Source: Pseudomonas marginalis (GTDB lineage: Bacteria > Pseudomonadota > Gammaproteobacteria > Pseudomonadales > Pseudomonadaceae). Taken from it: 64,000 bases of DNA. The first letter of the stretch is position 1, and each line of letters begins with the position of its first letter. The stretch is from contig NZ_JALJWV010000001.1 of the NCBI RefSeq assembly GCF_024169655.1, positions 3,911,001 to 3,975,000 of the forward strand. The letters are read 5' to 3'. Positions 34,811 to 43,807 of the stretch are shown piece by piece. Under the pieces are notes generated by a model that saw only the letters and a program-made list of their open reading frames with translations, searched no databases and was not told the origin of the DNA. The position numbers and the translations under genes are program-made.

Positions 34811-36265
34811 CTACAGACTCAAGTAGCCCGAGAACAAGCCCAGCAGCCCCGCACACGCCATCGCTACCACCCCCAGACACACGACCCATTCCACGGGGCT
34901 GAGCTTTTGCCGCTGTTCCCGCTTGCCAAGGATAAACAGCGGTAGACCGACCATCCACACCACGGCGGCCAATAACACGTACTTCAAGCCAGCGCCGTAA
35001 AGCATGAACAACACAAAGCACACCGCAAAGCCTGCCAAGGCCATTTCCCAGTAACGCCCGGGCGCCTTTTCAGGCTCGTAGCCTCGTCCATTAAAGCCGC
35101 ACTTGAACGAGTACATTGACGAGAGCAAATAAGGAAACAGCGCCAACGAGGTAGAGAACGACAGTAGCGCCAGGTAACCGGCGTTACTGAAGCCCGCCAC
35201 CAGGATCATCGCTTGGGCGATGCCCGTGGTCAGCCACATGGCATTGCGCGGCGCACCGCTTTTGTTGAGTCGGCCCAGCCATTGAGTGGCACTCTTGCCG
35301 CGTCCTGCGAGCATCACCTCTTCGGCGCTCAGGGCCACCCAGGCAATTAACGCCCCGACGACCGAGACGATCAGGCACAGGTTAATCAGCAATCCGCCCC
35401 AGGGGCCGACCATCGACGCCATCAACCCCGCCATGGACGGCTGGTGCAAGGTGGTTATTTGCGCGGCCGGCATGATGCCAAGCGCCAATACCGAGGTGCC
35501 CACTAACAGCAGCGAGACAATGATTGCCCCCAATGTCGAGGCTTTGGCCACATCCGACAGTTTGCGCGCCCGCGTGGCGTAAATAGTTCCCGACTCCAGT
35601 CCGATCAGCGTCCACATGGCGGCCAACAATACCGTCTTGCTTTGATCGAAGATCGAGGTGGCATGGCGTTCGCCACGGAAATCCTCCATGAACACCCGGC
35701 TGTCGAAGTGATAGAGGGCAAAGCCAATAAACAGCACGATGGGCACCACCTTGGCGACGGTGGCGATGCTGTTCAACGTGGTACTGGTCTTGACCCCCCG
35801 CAGCACCAACAGATTGACGCCCCATAACAACGCCGAGGCGGCAAGGATCGCGGTCCAGGTGGTGCCTTCACCAAAGAAGGAAAATACCCCGAACGCCCCC
35901 AGGGCGCTGAAAATCACCACCAGATAAGAGGCGTTACCGATGGCATCCCCGGCGCCATGCCCGTAAGCCGCGATAAAACCGCCGATGTGACCGAAGCCGG
36001 CCTTGGACCAACCGTAGATGCCATCGTCGATGTCCGGTTGGCGCAGCGTCAGGTTGCGGTACACCGACACCAACGAAAGCATGCCAAACACAACAATGCC
36101 CCAGCCGCACAGAATGCCGAGGGTTCCTGCGCCGCCTGTCAGAGTGGCCGGCAGAGCGAAAATCCCCGAACCGATTGCACTGCCGACAATGAGTGCGGTC
36201 AGGCCGAATAGGCCGACCTTGCCATCGCCGACATCGCCAGCCTTGGCGTGATGAAAAACCCTCAT
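34811..36265 (-). CDS. APC-family basic amino acid antiporter (ArcD/YjdE-like)
   Basis: Inner-membrane antiporter of 484 residues with twelve to thirteen helices. VGLFGLTALIVGSAIGSGIF near the start, followed by ALPATLTGGAG, is the APC substrate-binding helix-1 motif; IYGWSKAGFGHIGGFIAAYG and TLIGLESGTIYATRARK are typical of the arginine/ornithine and arginine/agmatine exchangers. The start is ATG 36265 with GGAG nine bases upstream. It has no catabolic partner next to it, so the exchanged pair is unknown; lysine, arginine or a polyamine would fit. Confidence 0.88.
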   Translation of the reverse strand: MRVFHHAKAGDVGDGKVGLFGLTALIVGSAIGSGIFALPATLTGGAGTLGILCGWGIVVFGMLSLVSVYRNLTLRQPDIDDGIYGWSKAGFGHIGGFIAAYGHGAGDAIGNASYLVVIFSALGAFGVFSFFGEGTTWTAILAASALLWGVNLLVLRGVKTSTTLNSIATVAKVVPIVLFIGFALYHFDSRVFMEDFRGERHATSIFDQSKTVLLAAMWTLIGLESGTIYATRARKLSDVAKASTLGAIIVSLLLVGTSVLALGIMPAAQITTLHQPSMAGLMASMVGPWGGLLINLCLIVSVVGALIAWVALSAEEVMLAGRGKSATQWLGRLNKSGAPRNAMWLTTGIAQAMILVAGFSNAGYLALLSFSTSLALFPYLLSSMYSFKCGFNGRGYEPEKAPGRYWEMALAGFAVCFVLFMLYGAGLKYVLLAAVVWMVGLPLFILGKREQRQKLSPVEWVVCLGVVAMACAGLLGLFSGYLSL

Positions 36266-36508
36266 CTTGAGTTGCTCCGTTTTCAAACATCAGTGGGTGC
36301 CGCTGCACAGGCACCATTAGAGTGTGAAATCAGGAACGTGACTTGATCTGGCGCAAGGCAACGAGGGGGGCGCCCTGACCCGCTACAACGCCAAAACCGT
36401 GAGACATGCGAGATGGCCGAATACAGCCGCCCCCCATTGGCACCGGCAGAACGGTAAAGGTTGATCTGCCGCCGGACGGGCGACCGGCCTATTGCAATGA
36501 GGCGGCGC

Positions 36509-37891
36509 CTAATCCTGACTCGGTAAACGCAGGAACAGCAGCGCTGACACAATGGTCAGCGCCCCCAGACTGAGATAAACCTTGGAGAAAACATCCATGA
36601 CGCCCAACAGGCGCAACACGCCCTCATTCGGATTGAATAGCACCAGCAAGGCCCCCGCCGCCGAAACTGCCAGGCCAGTCGACAGTTGGGTAGTCACCGA
36701 CATCAAACTGGTGCCTGCGCTTGCCTGATGATCATTCAGTTCGATCAGCGTCACTGTGCCCATGGCGGTAAACTGGACGTAGTTGGCGACGCCGATCAGC
36801 GACAGCAACGGGATAATCAGCCACAACGGTGTTTTCGCTTCGACAAGTGCCATGCTGCAAATCAGCACGCCTTGAGCCAGCGTGTTGCAACCGAGCACCG
36901 CACGATATCCGAAACGCTGTATCACTGCGCCGATAAACGGCTTGGTGGCCATTCCGGACACGGTCAGCGGGATCATGCTCATCCCCGCGACTGAGGGTGA
37001 ATGGCCAAGCCCCACTTGCATCATCAACGGCGTCAGAAATGGCATTGCCCCACTGCCCAAGCGCGACATCAGGCTGCCAATGATGCCGACGGAAAAGCTG
37101 CGCAGGCGAAACAGCGACAGTGCGAACAACGGGTATTGGCTGCGGGAGGCATGTAGCCAATACAGCACCAGCGCGCTCACCGCGATGCCAAAGAACCCAC
37201 CCGAGGCGTGCAGCGAGTCCTGGGACAGACTTTGCAGACCCAGGATGATTGACAGGGTAAATGCGCCGAACAAGCTAAAACCAACCACGTCAAAGCGTGT
37301 GCGTATGGCGCGGCGAAAATCGGGCATCAACTGATGAGCAGCGTAAGCGCCAAGTAATCCAATCGGCAGGTTGATCGCGAAAATCCAGCGCCAACTGGCG
37401 TACTCCACCAGCCATCCGCCAAGGGTTGGCCCCATCAGTTGGCCGACCAGTCCGGGGAATGTGACAAAGCTCATGACCCGCACCAGGTCGCTGCGCGGAT
37501 AGGCGCGCAGCACCACCAGTCGTCCGACGGGCATCATCAGGGCACCGCCCAGCGCCTGGATGACACGTGCGATGATCAGCGAGTCGAGGGTGTTGACCTG
37601 GGTGCACAGCAACGAACCGGAGCAAAACAACATGATCGCCGTGTAAAAAGTCCTGCGGGTACCGAAGCGGTCGGCCAACCAGCCGGAAGCCGGGATCAGG
37701 GTGGCGACGGTAATGAGGTAGGCGATCAACACACCATGCATGCGCAGTGGGCTTTCTCCCAGGTCGACGGCCATTGCCGGCAATGCCGTGTTGAGGATGG
37801 TGCCATCCAAGGTTTGCATGAAAAACGCCACTGCCACCAACCAAGGCAATAAGCGTGCAGTGCGAGGGTCAAGCACAGCCTGTATGGTCAC
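36509..37891 (-). CDS. MFS multidrug efflux transporter (DHA2, MdtD-like)
   Basis: Drug:H+ antiporter of 460 residues. TM1 carries QTLDGTILNTALPAMAVDLG, the DHA2 signature, and the 2-3 loop reads GWLADRFGTRRTFY. It resembles E. coli MdtD in length and start. The start is GTG 37891 with AAGG six bases upstream. It stands alone, without a membrane-fusion protein or regulator beside it. Confidence 0.85.
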   Translation of the reverse strand: MTIQAVLDPRTARLLPWLVAVAFFMQTLDGTILNTALPAMAVDLGESPLRMHGVLIAYLITVATLIPASGWLADRFGTRRTFYTAIMLFCSGSLLCTQVNTLDSLIIARVIQALGGALMMPVGRLVVLRAYPRSDLVRVMSFVTFPGLVGQLMGPTLGGWLVEYASWRWIFAINLPIGLLGAYAAHQLMPDFRRAIRTRFDVVGFSLFGAFTLSIILGLQSLSQDSLHASGGFFGIAVSALVLYWLHASRSQYPLFALSLFRLRSFSVGIIGSLMSRLGSGAMPFLTPLMMQVGLGHSPSVAGMSMIPLTVSGMATKPFIGAVIQRFGYRAVLGCNTLAQGVLICSMALVEAKTPLWLIIPLLSLIGVANYVQFTAMGTVTLIELNDHQASAGTSLMSVTTQLSTGLAVSAAGALLVLFNPNEGVLRLLGVMDVFSKVYLSLGALTIVSALLFLRLPSQD

Positions 37892-38001
37892 ACATCACCT
37901 TTGCGTGGATTGTGATCGTCGATCAAAGCGAAACAGGCCACGCAGCATTGAAGTTGCGTGACCTGCGCAGTGGGGACAGAGGGTAACGCGCAAGGGCTAC
38001 A

Positions 38002-39405
38002 TCACACGGGCGCAGCGTCGGGCTGCATCACGCGAACGTCATCGGCGATCAGCAGTTCCATATCGGTCAGTTCCAGGATCTCCTCTACGGAAAAGCCTGG
38101 AGCGATTTCTTCAAGGACGAACCGGTTTCCTCGGCGCACCAGCAATGCCAGGTCAGTCACGATCACATCGACACACTGCGGAGCGGTGAGCGGGTATTGG
38201 CATTCACGCACGAGTTTGGAGCGCCCCTTGCTGTCACTGTGTTCCATCACGATGATGAGCTTGCTGGCGCCGGCGATCAGATCCATTGCCCCACCGATGC
38301 CTCCGCCGACCTGGCCCGGCACGCTCCAATTGGCGAGGTCGCCGTTCTGCGCCACTTGGTATGCGCCCAGCAACACGGCCGACAGTTTTCCCGAGCGAGC
38401 CACTTCGAACGACACCACGCTATCGAACAAGGCGCCACCCGGACGCATGTCGATGAAACCGCCAGCGGCATCGAAAAAGTCAGGATCGGGTACACCGGTA
38501 TCGCCAAGCAATTCATAGCCCAGCGCCCCGTTCTCGGCATGCAGCGTGATGCTGCGCCCGCTGACATGCGAGGCGACTAACGTTGGCAAGCCGGAACCCA
38601 GGTTGACGTAACCATGCTCCGGCAACAGCGCCGCAGCGCGTTGCGCAAATTCCAACCGCGAGAGTGCCGGTTTGCCGAAATACTCGCGCCGGGTGTCTGG
38701 CGCCCGGCGGCCCAGCGCGCCTTTGGGGATTGCGATCTTCTTGGTGGCAAGCACCACCCGCGCCACAAACACGCCAGGCAAGCCGACTCTTTCCGGCGGG
38801 ATAGCGCCTACCTCGACAATTTCATCAACTTCAACGATGGCGACGCGCGCGCCTTTGGCGAAGCTCGGGTGAAAATGCATGCTGCTGCCGCGAAACTCGA
38901 CGTTGCCACTCGCATCCGCACGGAAACCCCGCACCAGCGCATAGTCGACCGGCAGTGCGCGCTCAAGCACATACTCCTTGCCATCAAACTCGCGCAGCTC
39001 CTTGCCCTCGGCCAGGCGCGTGCCCACGGTCACCGGGCTGTAGAACGCTGGCAAGCCGGCGCCGGCTGCACGCAAGCGCTCCACCAGAATCCCTTGCGGC
39101 ACCATCTCCAGCTGCACGTCGCCGGCAGCGGCGCGTTGCTCCACCAGAGACGCAAGGCCGGGCCGCGCGGAGAACGACAAAATCACCTTACTGACCTGCC
39201 CGTTTTCAAGCAGCAGTTCCGGCCGGTATTCACCAGCCCCCAGCGAGTTGGCAACCACGCAGAGGTCACGAGCGCCCTGCTCCTTGAGGGCGATTACCAG
39301 GCTGTTCGGATAGCTATGGCCCACGCCAAAGCCGGCAATGGCAACGGATGCACCGTCGGGAATATCGGCGACAGCGGCCTCGGGAGAAGAAAATATTTTT
39401 GTCAT
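38002..39405 (-). CDS. fused A/B-subunit 3-oxoacid CoA-transferase
   Basis: Single-chain family I CoA-transferase of 467 residues. The N-terminal half has the CoA-binding part (VAIAGFGVGHSYPNSLVIAL, DCD-like FYSPVTVGTRLAEGKE) and the C-terminal half the catalytic glutamate motif AENGALGYE and GGAMDLIAGASKLIIVMEH. It is the last gene of the minus-strand operon that begins with the flavin monooxygenases, five bases after the DUF35 gene. It probably activates or releases a 3-oxoacid end-product of the pathway as its CoA ester. Confidence 0.9.
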   Translation of the reverse strand: MTKIFSSPEAAVADIPDGASVAIAGFGVGHSYPNSLVIALKEQGARDLCVVANSLGAGEYRPELLLENGQVSKVILSFSARPGLASLVEQRAAAGDVQLEMVPQGILVERLRAAGAGLPAFYSPVTVGTRLAEGKELREFDGKEYVLERALPVDYALVRGFRADASGNVEFRGSSMHFHPSFAKGARVAIVEVDEIVEVGAIPPERVGLPGVFVARVVLATKKIAIPKGALGRRAPDTRREYFGKPALSRLEFAQRAAALLPEHGYVNLGSGLPTLVASHVSGRSITLHAENGALGYELLGDTGVPDPDFFDAAGGFIDMRPGGALFDSVVSFEVARSGKLSAVLLGAYQVAQNGDLANWSVPGQVGGGIGGAMDLIAGASKLIIVMEHSDSKGRSKLVRECQYPLTAPQCVDVIVTDLALLVRRGNRFVLEEIAPGFSVEEILELTDMELLIADDVRVMQPDAAPV

Positions 39406-39410
39406 GGGGC

Positions 39411-39830
39411 TTACTCAGTCAGGAGTGGACGGAATCGCAACAACGCAGCGCTGTCTCCCGCATCGCAGAACACAGCGCTCACGGGCTGACCGATCTGAAG
39501 TTGCGTGGGGTCGCAGTCGATGATGTTTGTCATCACGCGCGGGCCTTCGTGAAGGTCGACGAAGGCAAGCACATAAGACGGCGTTTCGCGGTACGCGCCT
39601 TCGCCACGGCGCACGATGGTGAAGCTGTAGATCGAACCGCGTCCGCTCGCTTCAAACCATTCGACGCAATCGTGTCCACATTCCGGGCAGAACTGGCGCG
39701 GATACCAAATCACAAAGCTGCACCGCAGACAGCGCGGCAACATCAGCCGACCGGCCTTTGTCCCCTCCCAGAAGGGCTGGGTTTCCGGGACAACCAGTGG
39801 GGTTGGCGCCGGCAGTTCAGAACCACTCAT
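39411..39830 (-). CDS. DUF35 zinc-ribbon/OB-fold protein
   Basis: Protein of 139 residues. A zinc ribbon with two CxxC pairs (CLRCSF, CPECGHD) is followed by an OB-fold (GSIYSFTIVRRG, YVLAFVDLHEGPRVMTNI). DUF35 proteins bind acyl-CoA and act as partners of thiolase-like proteins, for example in steroid side-chain retro-aldolases (Ltp2 with ChsH2) and in PhlB. The start overlaps the thiolase stop by four bases (ATGA), so a complex with that protein is very likely. Confidence 0.9.
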   Translation of the reverse strand: MSGSELPAPTPLVVPETQPFWEGTKAGRLMLPRCLRCSFVIWYPRQFCPECGHDCVEWFEASGRGSIYSFTIVRRGEGAYRETPSYVLAFVDLHEGPRVMTNIIDCDPTQLQIGQPVSAVFCDAGDSAALLRFRPLLTE

Positions 39831-40981
39831 GCATCACCTCGACCAAGAATTAATGTCGCACTGCACAGGCGTGAAATCCCGCCGCCCGTGCCATGGGCCA
39901 AGGCCAGTCGGCAATTGTCGACCTGCACTTCGGGATGGGCCTCGCCGCGAAGCTGGCGAACGGCTTCAATGATTTTGATCATGCCGCCTTGATAGCCGGG
40001 GTGGTTGTTGCACAGGCCGCCGCCATCGGTGTTAATCGGAAGCCGCCCACCCACACGCAACGCCCCGTCCGCCGCGAACGCGCCGCCCTGCCCCTTCTTG
40101 CAAAACCCAAGATCCTCCAGGGTCATCAGCACCGTGATGGTGAAGGAGTCGTAAATGGACGCGTAATCGATGTCGGCCGGTGTCACCGCAGCCTCCTCGA
40201 ACGCTGCGGGTCCCGACCACACGGCAGCGGTGTAGGTCATGTCCAGACGCCCACCCATGGTGTGCTTGATCGCTTCGCCATGCCCCAGGATGTCGACCGA
40301 TTGACGCTGCAATCCGGCGGCTATTTCCGGCGTCGTGACGATCACGGCACCGCCGCCATCGGTGACCACACAGCAATCCATGCGCCGCAGCGGATCGGCA
40401 ACGAAGGGCGACGCGAGCACCTCGTCGAGGGTGACGGGTTTTCGCAGCATCGCGTTGGGGTTGAACTGTGCATGAAACGACGCGGCCGCCTTCACTTCAG
40501 CCATTTGCCGCGCAGTCGTTCCGTATTCGTGCATGTGCCGCCGTGCGGCCAGTGCGTAGATCCCCAGGTTGGTTTCGCCGTAGGGCGCCTCGAAGGCGTA
40601 CTCGGGCGTGTCCGGCGCCAGCTTCGGGCCGCGGACTATGCCGCGAACCCGCGCGCCTTGTGTCACCAAGGCGATACGGCACTTGCCGCTCGCCACGGCA
40701 AGCGCGGCGTGGCCGACATGACACAGATAGGAAGACCCGCCCGTAAACGTAGAGTCGGTGTAACGCAGTCGTTTAAGACCTATGTATTCCGCCAGCGAGA
40801 TGGCGCCGAAGCCAAGTTGGCCGGTGCAGAAAAAACCATCGATATCCTGCAGCCCCAGCCCCGCATCGGCGAGCGCGCCAAACGCCACCTCCGCGTGAAT
40901 CTGCTGTGCCGAGCGATCCGGTAGGTCTCGGCCCGGGTGCTCATAAGCACCCACAATTACCGCCTTTGCATTTAAGCTCAC
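39827..40981 (-). CDS. SCP2/Ltp-type thiolase-like protein (probable aldolase)
   Basis: Thiolase-fold protein of 384 residues. The usual nucleophilic cysteine segment is replaced by GGSSYLCHVGHAA (from residue 81), and the C-terminal motif reads DGGGLCNNHPGYQGGM, as in Ltp-type steroid side-chain aldolases. With its DUF35 partner it probably cleaves a beta-hydroxyacyl-CoA by retro-aldol reaction instead of thiolysis. The GTG start at 40981 has GGAG six bases upstream. A 113-base gap with an island motif lies before it, so it may begin its own transcript. Confidence 0.87.
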   Translation of the reverse strand: MSLNAKAVIVGAYEHPGRDLPDRSAQQIHAEVAFGALADAGLGLQDIDGFFCTGQLGFGAISLAEYIGLKRLRYTDSTFTGGSSYLCHVGHAALAVASGKCRIALVTQGARVRGIVRGPKLAPDTPEYAFEAPYGETNLGIYALAARRHMHEYGTTARQMAEVKAAASFHAQFNPNAMLRKPVTLDEVLASPFVADPLRRMDCCVVTDGGGAVIVTTPEIAAGLQRQSVDILGHGEAIKHTMGGRLDMTYTAAVWSGPAAFEEAAVTPADIDYASIYDSFTITVLMTLEDLGFCKKGQGGAFAADGALRVGGRLPINTDGGGLCNNHPGYQGGMIKIIEAVRQLRGEAHPEVQVDNCRLALAHGTGGGISRLCSATLILGRGDA

Positions 40982-41056
40982 GTAGTACTCCAAGACACAT
41001 TGCGATCACTACACGTTAATGGCCCTGGTACCGGGCTGCCAGGCGCAGCGCGCTAG

Positions 41057-41072
41057 TGTCCGCAGTGTGAAT
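41057..41072 (+). promoter_or_regulatory. island motif copy 1 (TGTCCG-N4-GTGAAT)
   Basis: Eleven of the twelve specified bases of TGTCCG-N4-GTGTAY match. It lies in the gap before the thiolase/DUF35/CoA-transferase segment, 75 bases from the thiolase start, with the TGTCCG end facing the gene, as in all other copies. Confidence 0.5.
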
Positions 41073-41094
41073 CCGCACGTAATCGGCCTTCGCT

Positions 41095-41643
41095 TCACAC
41101 CGCCGAAGAGGCCTGTGCCTTGGCCCCTTCGAAGCGTTGAGCCAGCTTGAGCCGCCACTGCTCGATCCCTTGAAACCCGGGCTGCGTGCGGCACAACGCT
41201 TCCGTTTCGCGACGCAATACGTCTTCGGGTTGGTCCAGATCGATCGGTGCGCGAAACGGCTGGTCGACATACCACGGCGTATCGACAAACGCCTCGGCGC
41301 GATTGCCTTCGGGGTCGCGAAAGTAAATCGACCACGCCGTGCCATGGGTGATGATGTCGAGGTCTTCGATCTGCTCGCCCCTGAGCGCGCTGCCGATGCG
41401 TTTCAATTCAGCCAGGCTCGACACGCGAAACGAGATCTGATTGATGACGCGCGAGTGGTCGTCGGCCGCCCGGCCGTTGGCGATAACAAACTGGTGATGG
41501 ACCTCGGGCTCCGAAGTCAGAAACACAATCGACCGCTCCGGGCCGCGCTTGATATCGCTGATCACGAAGCCGAACACGCGCTGATAGAAACCCAGCATGG
41601 CTTCGAAATCGCGCACATGAATCCCCACATGTCCCAAGTCCAT
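41095..41643 (-). CDS. VOC-family (extradiol dioxygenase-like) protein
   Basis: Vicinal-oxygen-chelate protein of 182 residues, with LGHVGIHVRDFEAMLGFYQR at the start and AWSIYFRDPEGNRAEAFVDT later. The predicted metal ligands are H5, Q69 (in VINQISFRV, where type I extradiol dioxygenases have His) and E117. The Gln substitution raises doubt about classical ring cleavage; an isomerase, lyase or a dioxygenase with altered metal is possible. It is a member of the large minus-strand catabolic operon. Confidence 0.82.
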   Translation of the reverse strand: MDLGHVGIHVRDFEAMLGFYQRVFGFVISDIKRGPERSIVFLTSEPEVHHQFVIANGRAADDHSRVINQISFRVSSLAELKRIGSALRGEQIEDLDIITHGTAWSIYFRDPEGNRAEAFVDTPWYVDQPFRAPIDLDQPEDVLRRETEALCRTQPGFQGIEQWRLKLAQRFEGAKAQASSAV

Positions 41644-41679
41644 AGTCTTTAACCTTTTCAGTTGGAGTAACGCGGTTCG

Positions 41680-42234
41680 TCAGTGACGCACAGGCAGCGG
41701 AAACCGCTCCAGGTAGGTCACGAATTCCGGTTCCAGATCGATATGAAGCGCCGCCATGATGCGAACCATGCCGTTGTATTCGCCGATGGCGATGAGTAGA
41801 TCGATGAGCGATTCGGCGTCCAGTGCTTCACTCAATACCGCGAACGTCGCATCACTTAAGCTCAGCCGCTCGGTCATCTCGCGGGCGGCCTGCAACACCG
41901 CACGGGCCAGCGGTTCGAGTGTGGTTGGCTGCCCGGCGCTGTCGGCGGCGATGGCCAGGATGTCGGCTTCACTGACACCGAACGACAACGCGACATCGAC
42001 GTGGTGCGCATACTCGTATTCGCTGCCGGTCGAGTAGCCCACCTGCAAAATGGCCAGCTCGCGCAGGCGCGCATCGAGCGTGCTCTCGTGCCGCAGGTAC
42101 ATGCCGGTGCCGGCAACATGCCGGGCGCCGCGTGGGCTGTTGGCGAGCGCACGGGTGATATTGGATTTCATGCGCGGCATGTCCTGGAATTCAGGTGCCA
42201 GGTCTTCACGGTCGAGATAGCGTACACGGGCCAT
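41680..42234 (-). CDS. carboxymuconolactone decarboxylase-family protein
   Basis: Helical AhpD/CMD-type protein of 184 residues. The core is LRELAILQVGYSTGSEYEYA and HHVDVALSFGVSEADILAIA, with Glu and His residues of the CMD active site but no CxxC redox pair. Its reaction is unknown; it may decarboxylate or remove a proton from a pathway intermediate. It follows the SDR gene by two bases. Confidence 0.87.
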   Translation of the reverse strand: MARVRYLDREDLAPEFQDMPRMKSNITRALANSPRGARHVAGTGMYLRHESTLDARLRELAILQVGYSTGSEYEYAHHVDVALSFGVSEADILAIAADSAGQPTTLEPLARAVLQAAREMTERLSLSDATFAVLSEALDAESLIDLLIAIGEYNGMVRIMAALHIDLEPEFVTYLERFPLPVRH

Positions 42235-42236
42235 GA

Positions 42237-43067
42237 TCAGACACCCTCGCCAACGATCAACGCCAGAGGGTCAAGGCCGGCCCGCGCAAACTCCACGATC
42301 TGCTCTTCGTAACCCACTTGCGAACTGATCAAGAACTTCTCTTGCAGCAGCCCCTCGATCAACGTAGATGCCGCGAACTCCGCCGTCGCCGGCTTGCCGC
42401 GCCGAGGGTCAACGCCGTCAAGAAACTCGGCCATGCTCGGGATCGCGGTGCCCGAGGTGGTCTGGCTTTGACCGCCAGGGCGATCGGACGTAGCCGTGAT
42501 GCCTGGACAGAACACCGACACGCGCACGCCATGGGGTTTCAACGCGTGCGCCAGGCCGTAGCTCATGGCCAACTGCGCGCCCTTGGTGGTCGTGTACGGA
42601 ATCTGAAAGCGCGTGGGGGGATCGGGCAGGATGGCCAGTGACGACGCGGTATTGACCAGGTAACCGCTGCCCCGCTCCATCATGGCGGGCAACACGGCGC
42701 TGATCATGCGCACGTAGCCCAGCACGTTGACTTGCAGCGCGGTTTCCCAGGCAACAAAAGGAATGTCCTCGATGCGCCCGGCAATGGGCGGCATCGACGC
42801 ATTGTTGATCAGCACGTCGACCGGGCCGTAGGTGGCGACGACCGTGGCTATCAACGCAGCGACGTCCGCGTCCTGGGTCACGTCGCAGCGCACGCCTATC
42901 GCATCGCCACCTTCGAGTTGAATCGACTTCGCGACTTCCTCGGCTTTTTCGCCGTTGAGATCGGCGATGACGACGCGGCTGCCCAGCAGGGCCAGTTTCT
43001 TGGCGGTCATGCGGCCGATACCGGTTGCCGCGCCGGTAATCAGGACGGTTTTATTCGCAAATTCCAT
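42237..43067 (-). CDS. short-chain dehydrogenase/reductase
   Basis: Classical SDR of 276 residues: cofactor motif TGAATGIGRMTAKKLA (about 11-26), NNAS in DVLINNASMPP, and an active site with NTASSLAILPDPPTRFQIPY followed by TTKGAQ. Catalytic Tyr and Lys are spaced Y-x-x-x-K (YTTTK). The start overlaps the dienelactone hydrolase stop by one base (TGATG). Probable role: oxidation of a hydroxyl intermediate in the operon's pathway. Confidence 0.92.
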   Translation of the reverse strand: MEFANKTVLITGAATGIGRMTAKKLALLGSRVVIADLNGEKAEEVAKSIQLEGGDAIGVRCDVTQDADVAALIATVVATYGPVDVLINNASMPPIAGRIEDIPFVAWETALQVNVLGYVRMISAVLPAMMERGSGYLVNTASSLAILPDPPTRFQIPYTTTKGAQLAMSYGLAHALKPHGVRVSVFCPGITATSDRPGGQSQTTSGTAIPSMAEFLDGVDPRRGKPATAEFAASTLIEGLLQEKFLISSQVGYEEQIVEFARAGLDPLALIVGEGV

Positions 43068-43807
43068 CAGTCTTTTCCCATGTCAAAGGTCTCATTCAGA
43101 AATACGCCCAGCGCCGCCCAGGAACGATGATCGGACGCTGCCGAGTAACCGAAGCCGGGGCGCGGGTTGCTGCCGGCCTCGGGGCTGGTGAACCCATGGC
43201 CGGTGCCGCCATACAAGTGGACTTGCCAATCAACCCCCGCCGCAGACATCTCCTGCGTGAACGCGGTGATTTGTTCCGTAGGCACCAGGGGGTCGGATGC
43301 ACCCGAGCAGACCAGCACCTTGCCCTGGATCCGGTTGGCGGTATTGGCCTGCGTCGGAATCAAGGCGCCATGGAACACCCCGACGCCCAGCAGCGGTGCG
43401 CCGGTGCGCGCCAGTTCCAGCGCACACCAGCCGCCAAAGCAGTAACCAATCACCAGCATGCGCTGAGGGTCCACCTGAGGGACCTGCGCGAGCGCTTGGA
43501 GGCTCGCTTGCAGACGCTGGATCAGTCGCTCGGGTTGGCTTTTGAGTTGGTCGATATTCGCGCGCATGGTCGTGGGATCGTCGAACAGCACGCCCTCTCC
43601 GTGGACGTCTGCGGCGAGGGCGACGTAGTTCATCCGTGCAAGGGCGCCAGCGCGGCGGATCACATGCGGCCCGACGCCTGGCGCCTCCGGAAAGATCAGG
43701 ATGCCGGGCACCTTGCCTTGCACATCCGGGCAGGCCAGTTGACCGCAGAAGCTCAGGTCATCGGCGCTATAGCGAAGCGGCGTTGTACTCAAGGCTGTTG
43801 CTCCCAT
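43067..43807 (-). CDS. dienelactone hydrolase-family protein
   Basis: Alpha/beta hydrolase of 246 residues. The nucleophile elbow is GYCFGGWC (Cys nucleophile, as in dienelactone hydrolase), with His in YGGTGHGFTSPEA and Asp in GASDPLVPTEQI. The start is uncertain: ATG 43807 lacks a ribosome site, while TTG 43792 has GGGAG eight bases upstream and overlaps the preceding stop by four bases. In the pathway it probably opens a lactone or hydrolyses a ring-cleavage product. Confidence 0.87.
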   Translation of the reverse strand: MGATALSTTPLRYSADDLSFCGQLACPDVQGKVPGILIFPEAPGVGPHVIRRAGALARMNYVALAADVHGEGVLFDDPTTMRANIDQLKSQPERLIQRLQASLQALAQVPQVDPQRMLVIGYCFGGWCALELARTGAPLLGVGVFHGALIPTQANTANRIQGKVLVCSGASDPLVPTEQITAFTQEMSAAGVDWQVHLYGGTGHGFTSPEAGSNPRPGFGYSAASDHRSWAALGVFLNETFDMGKD

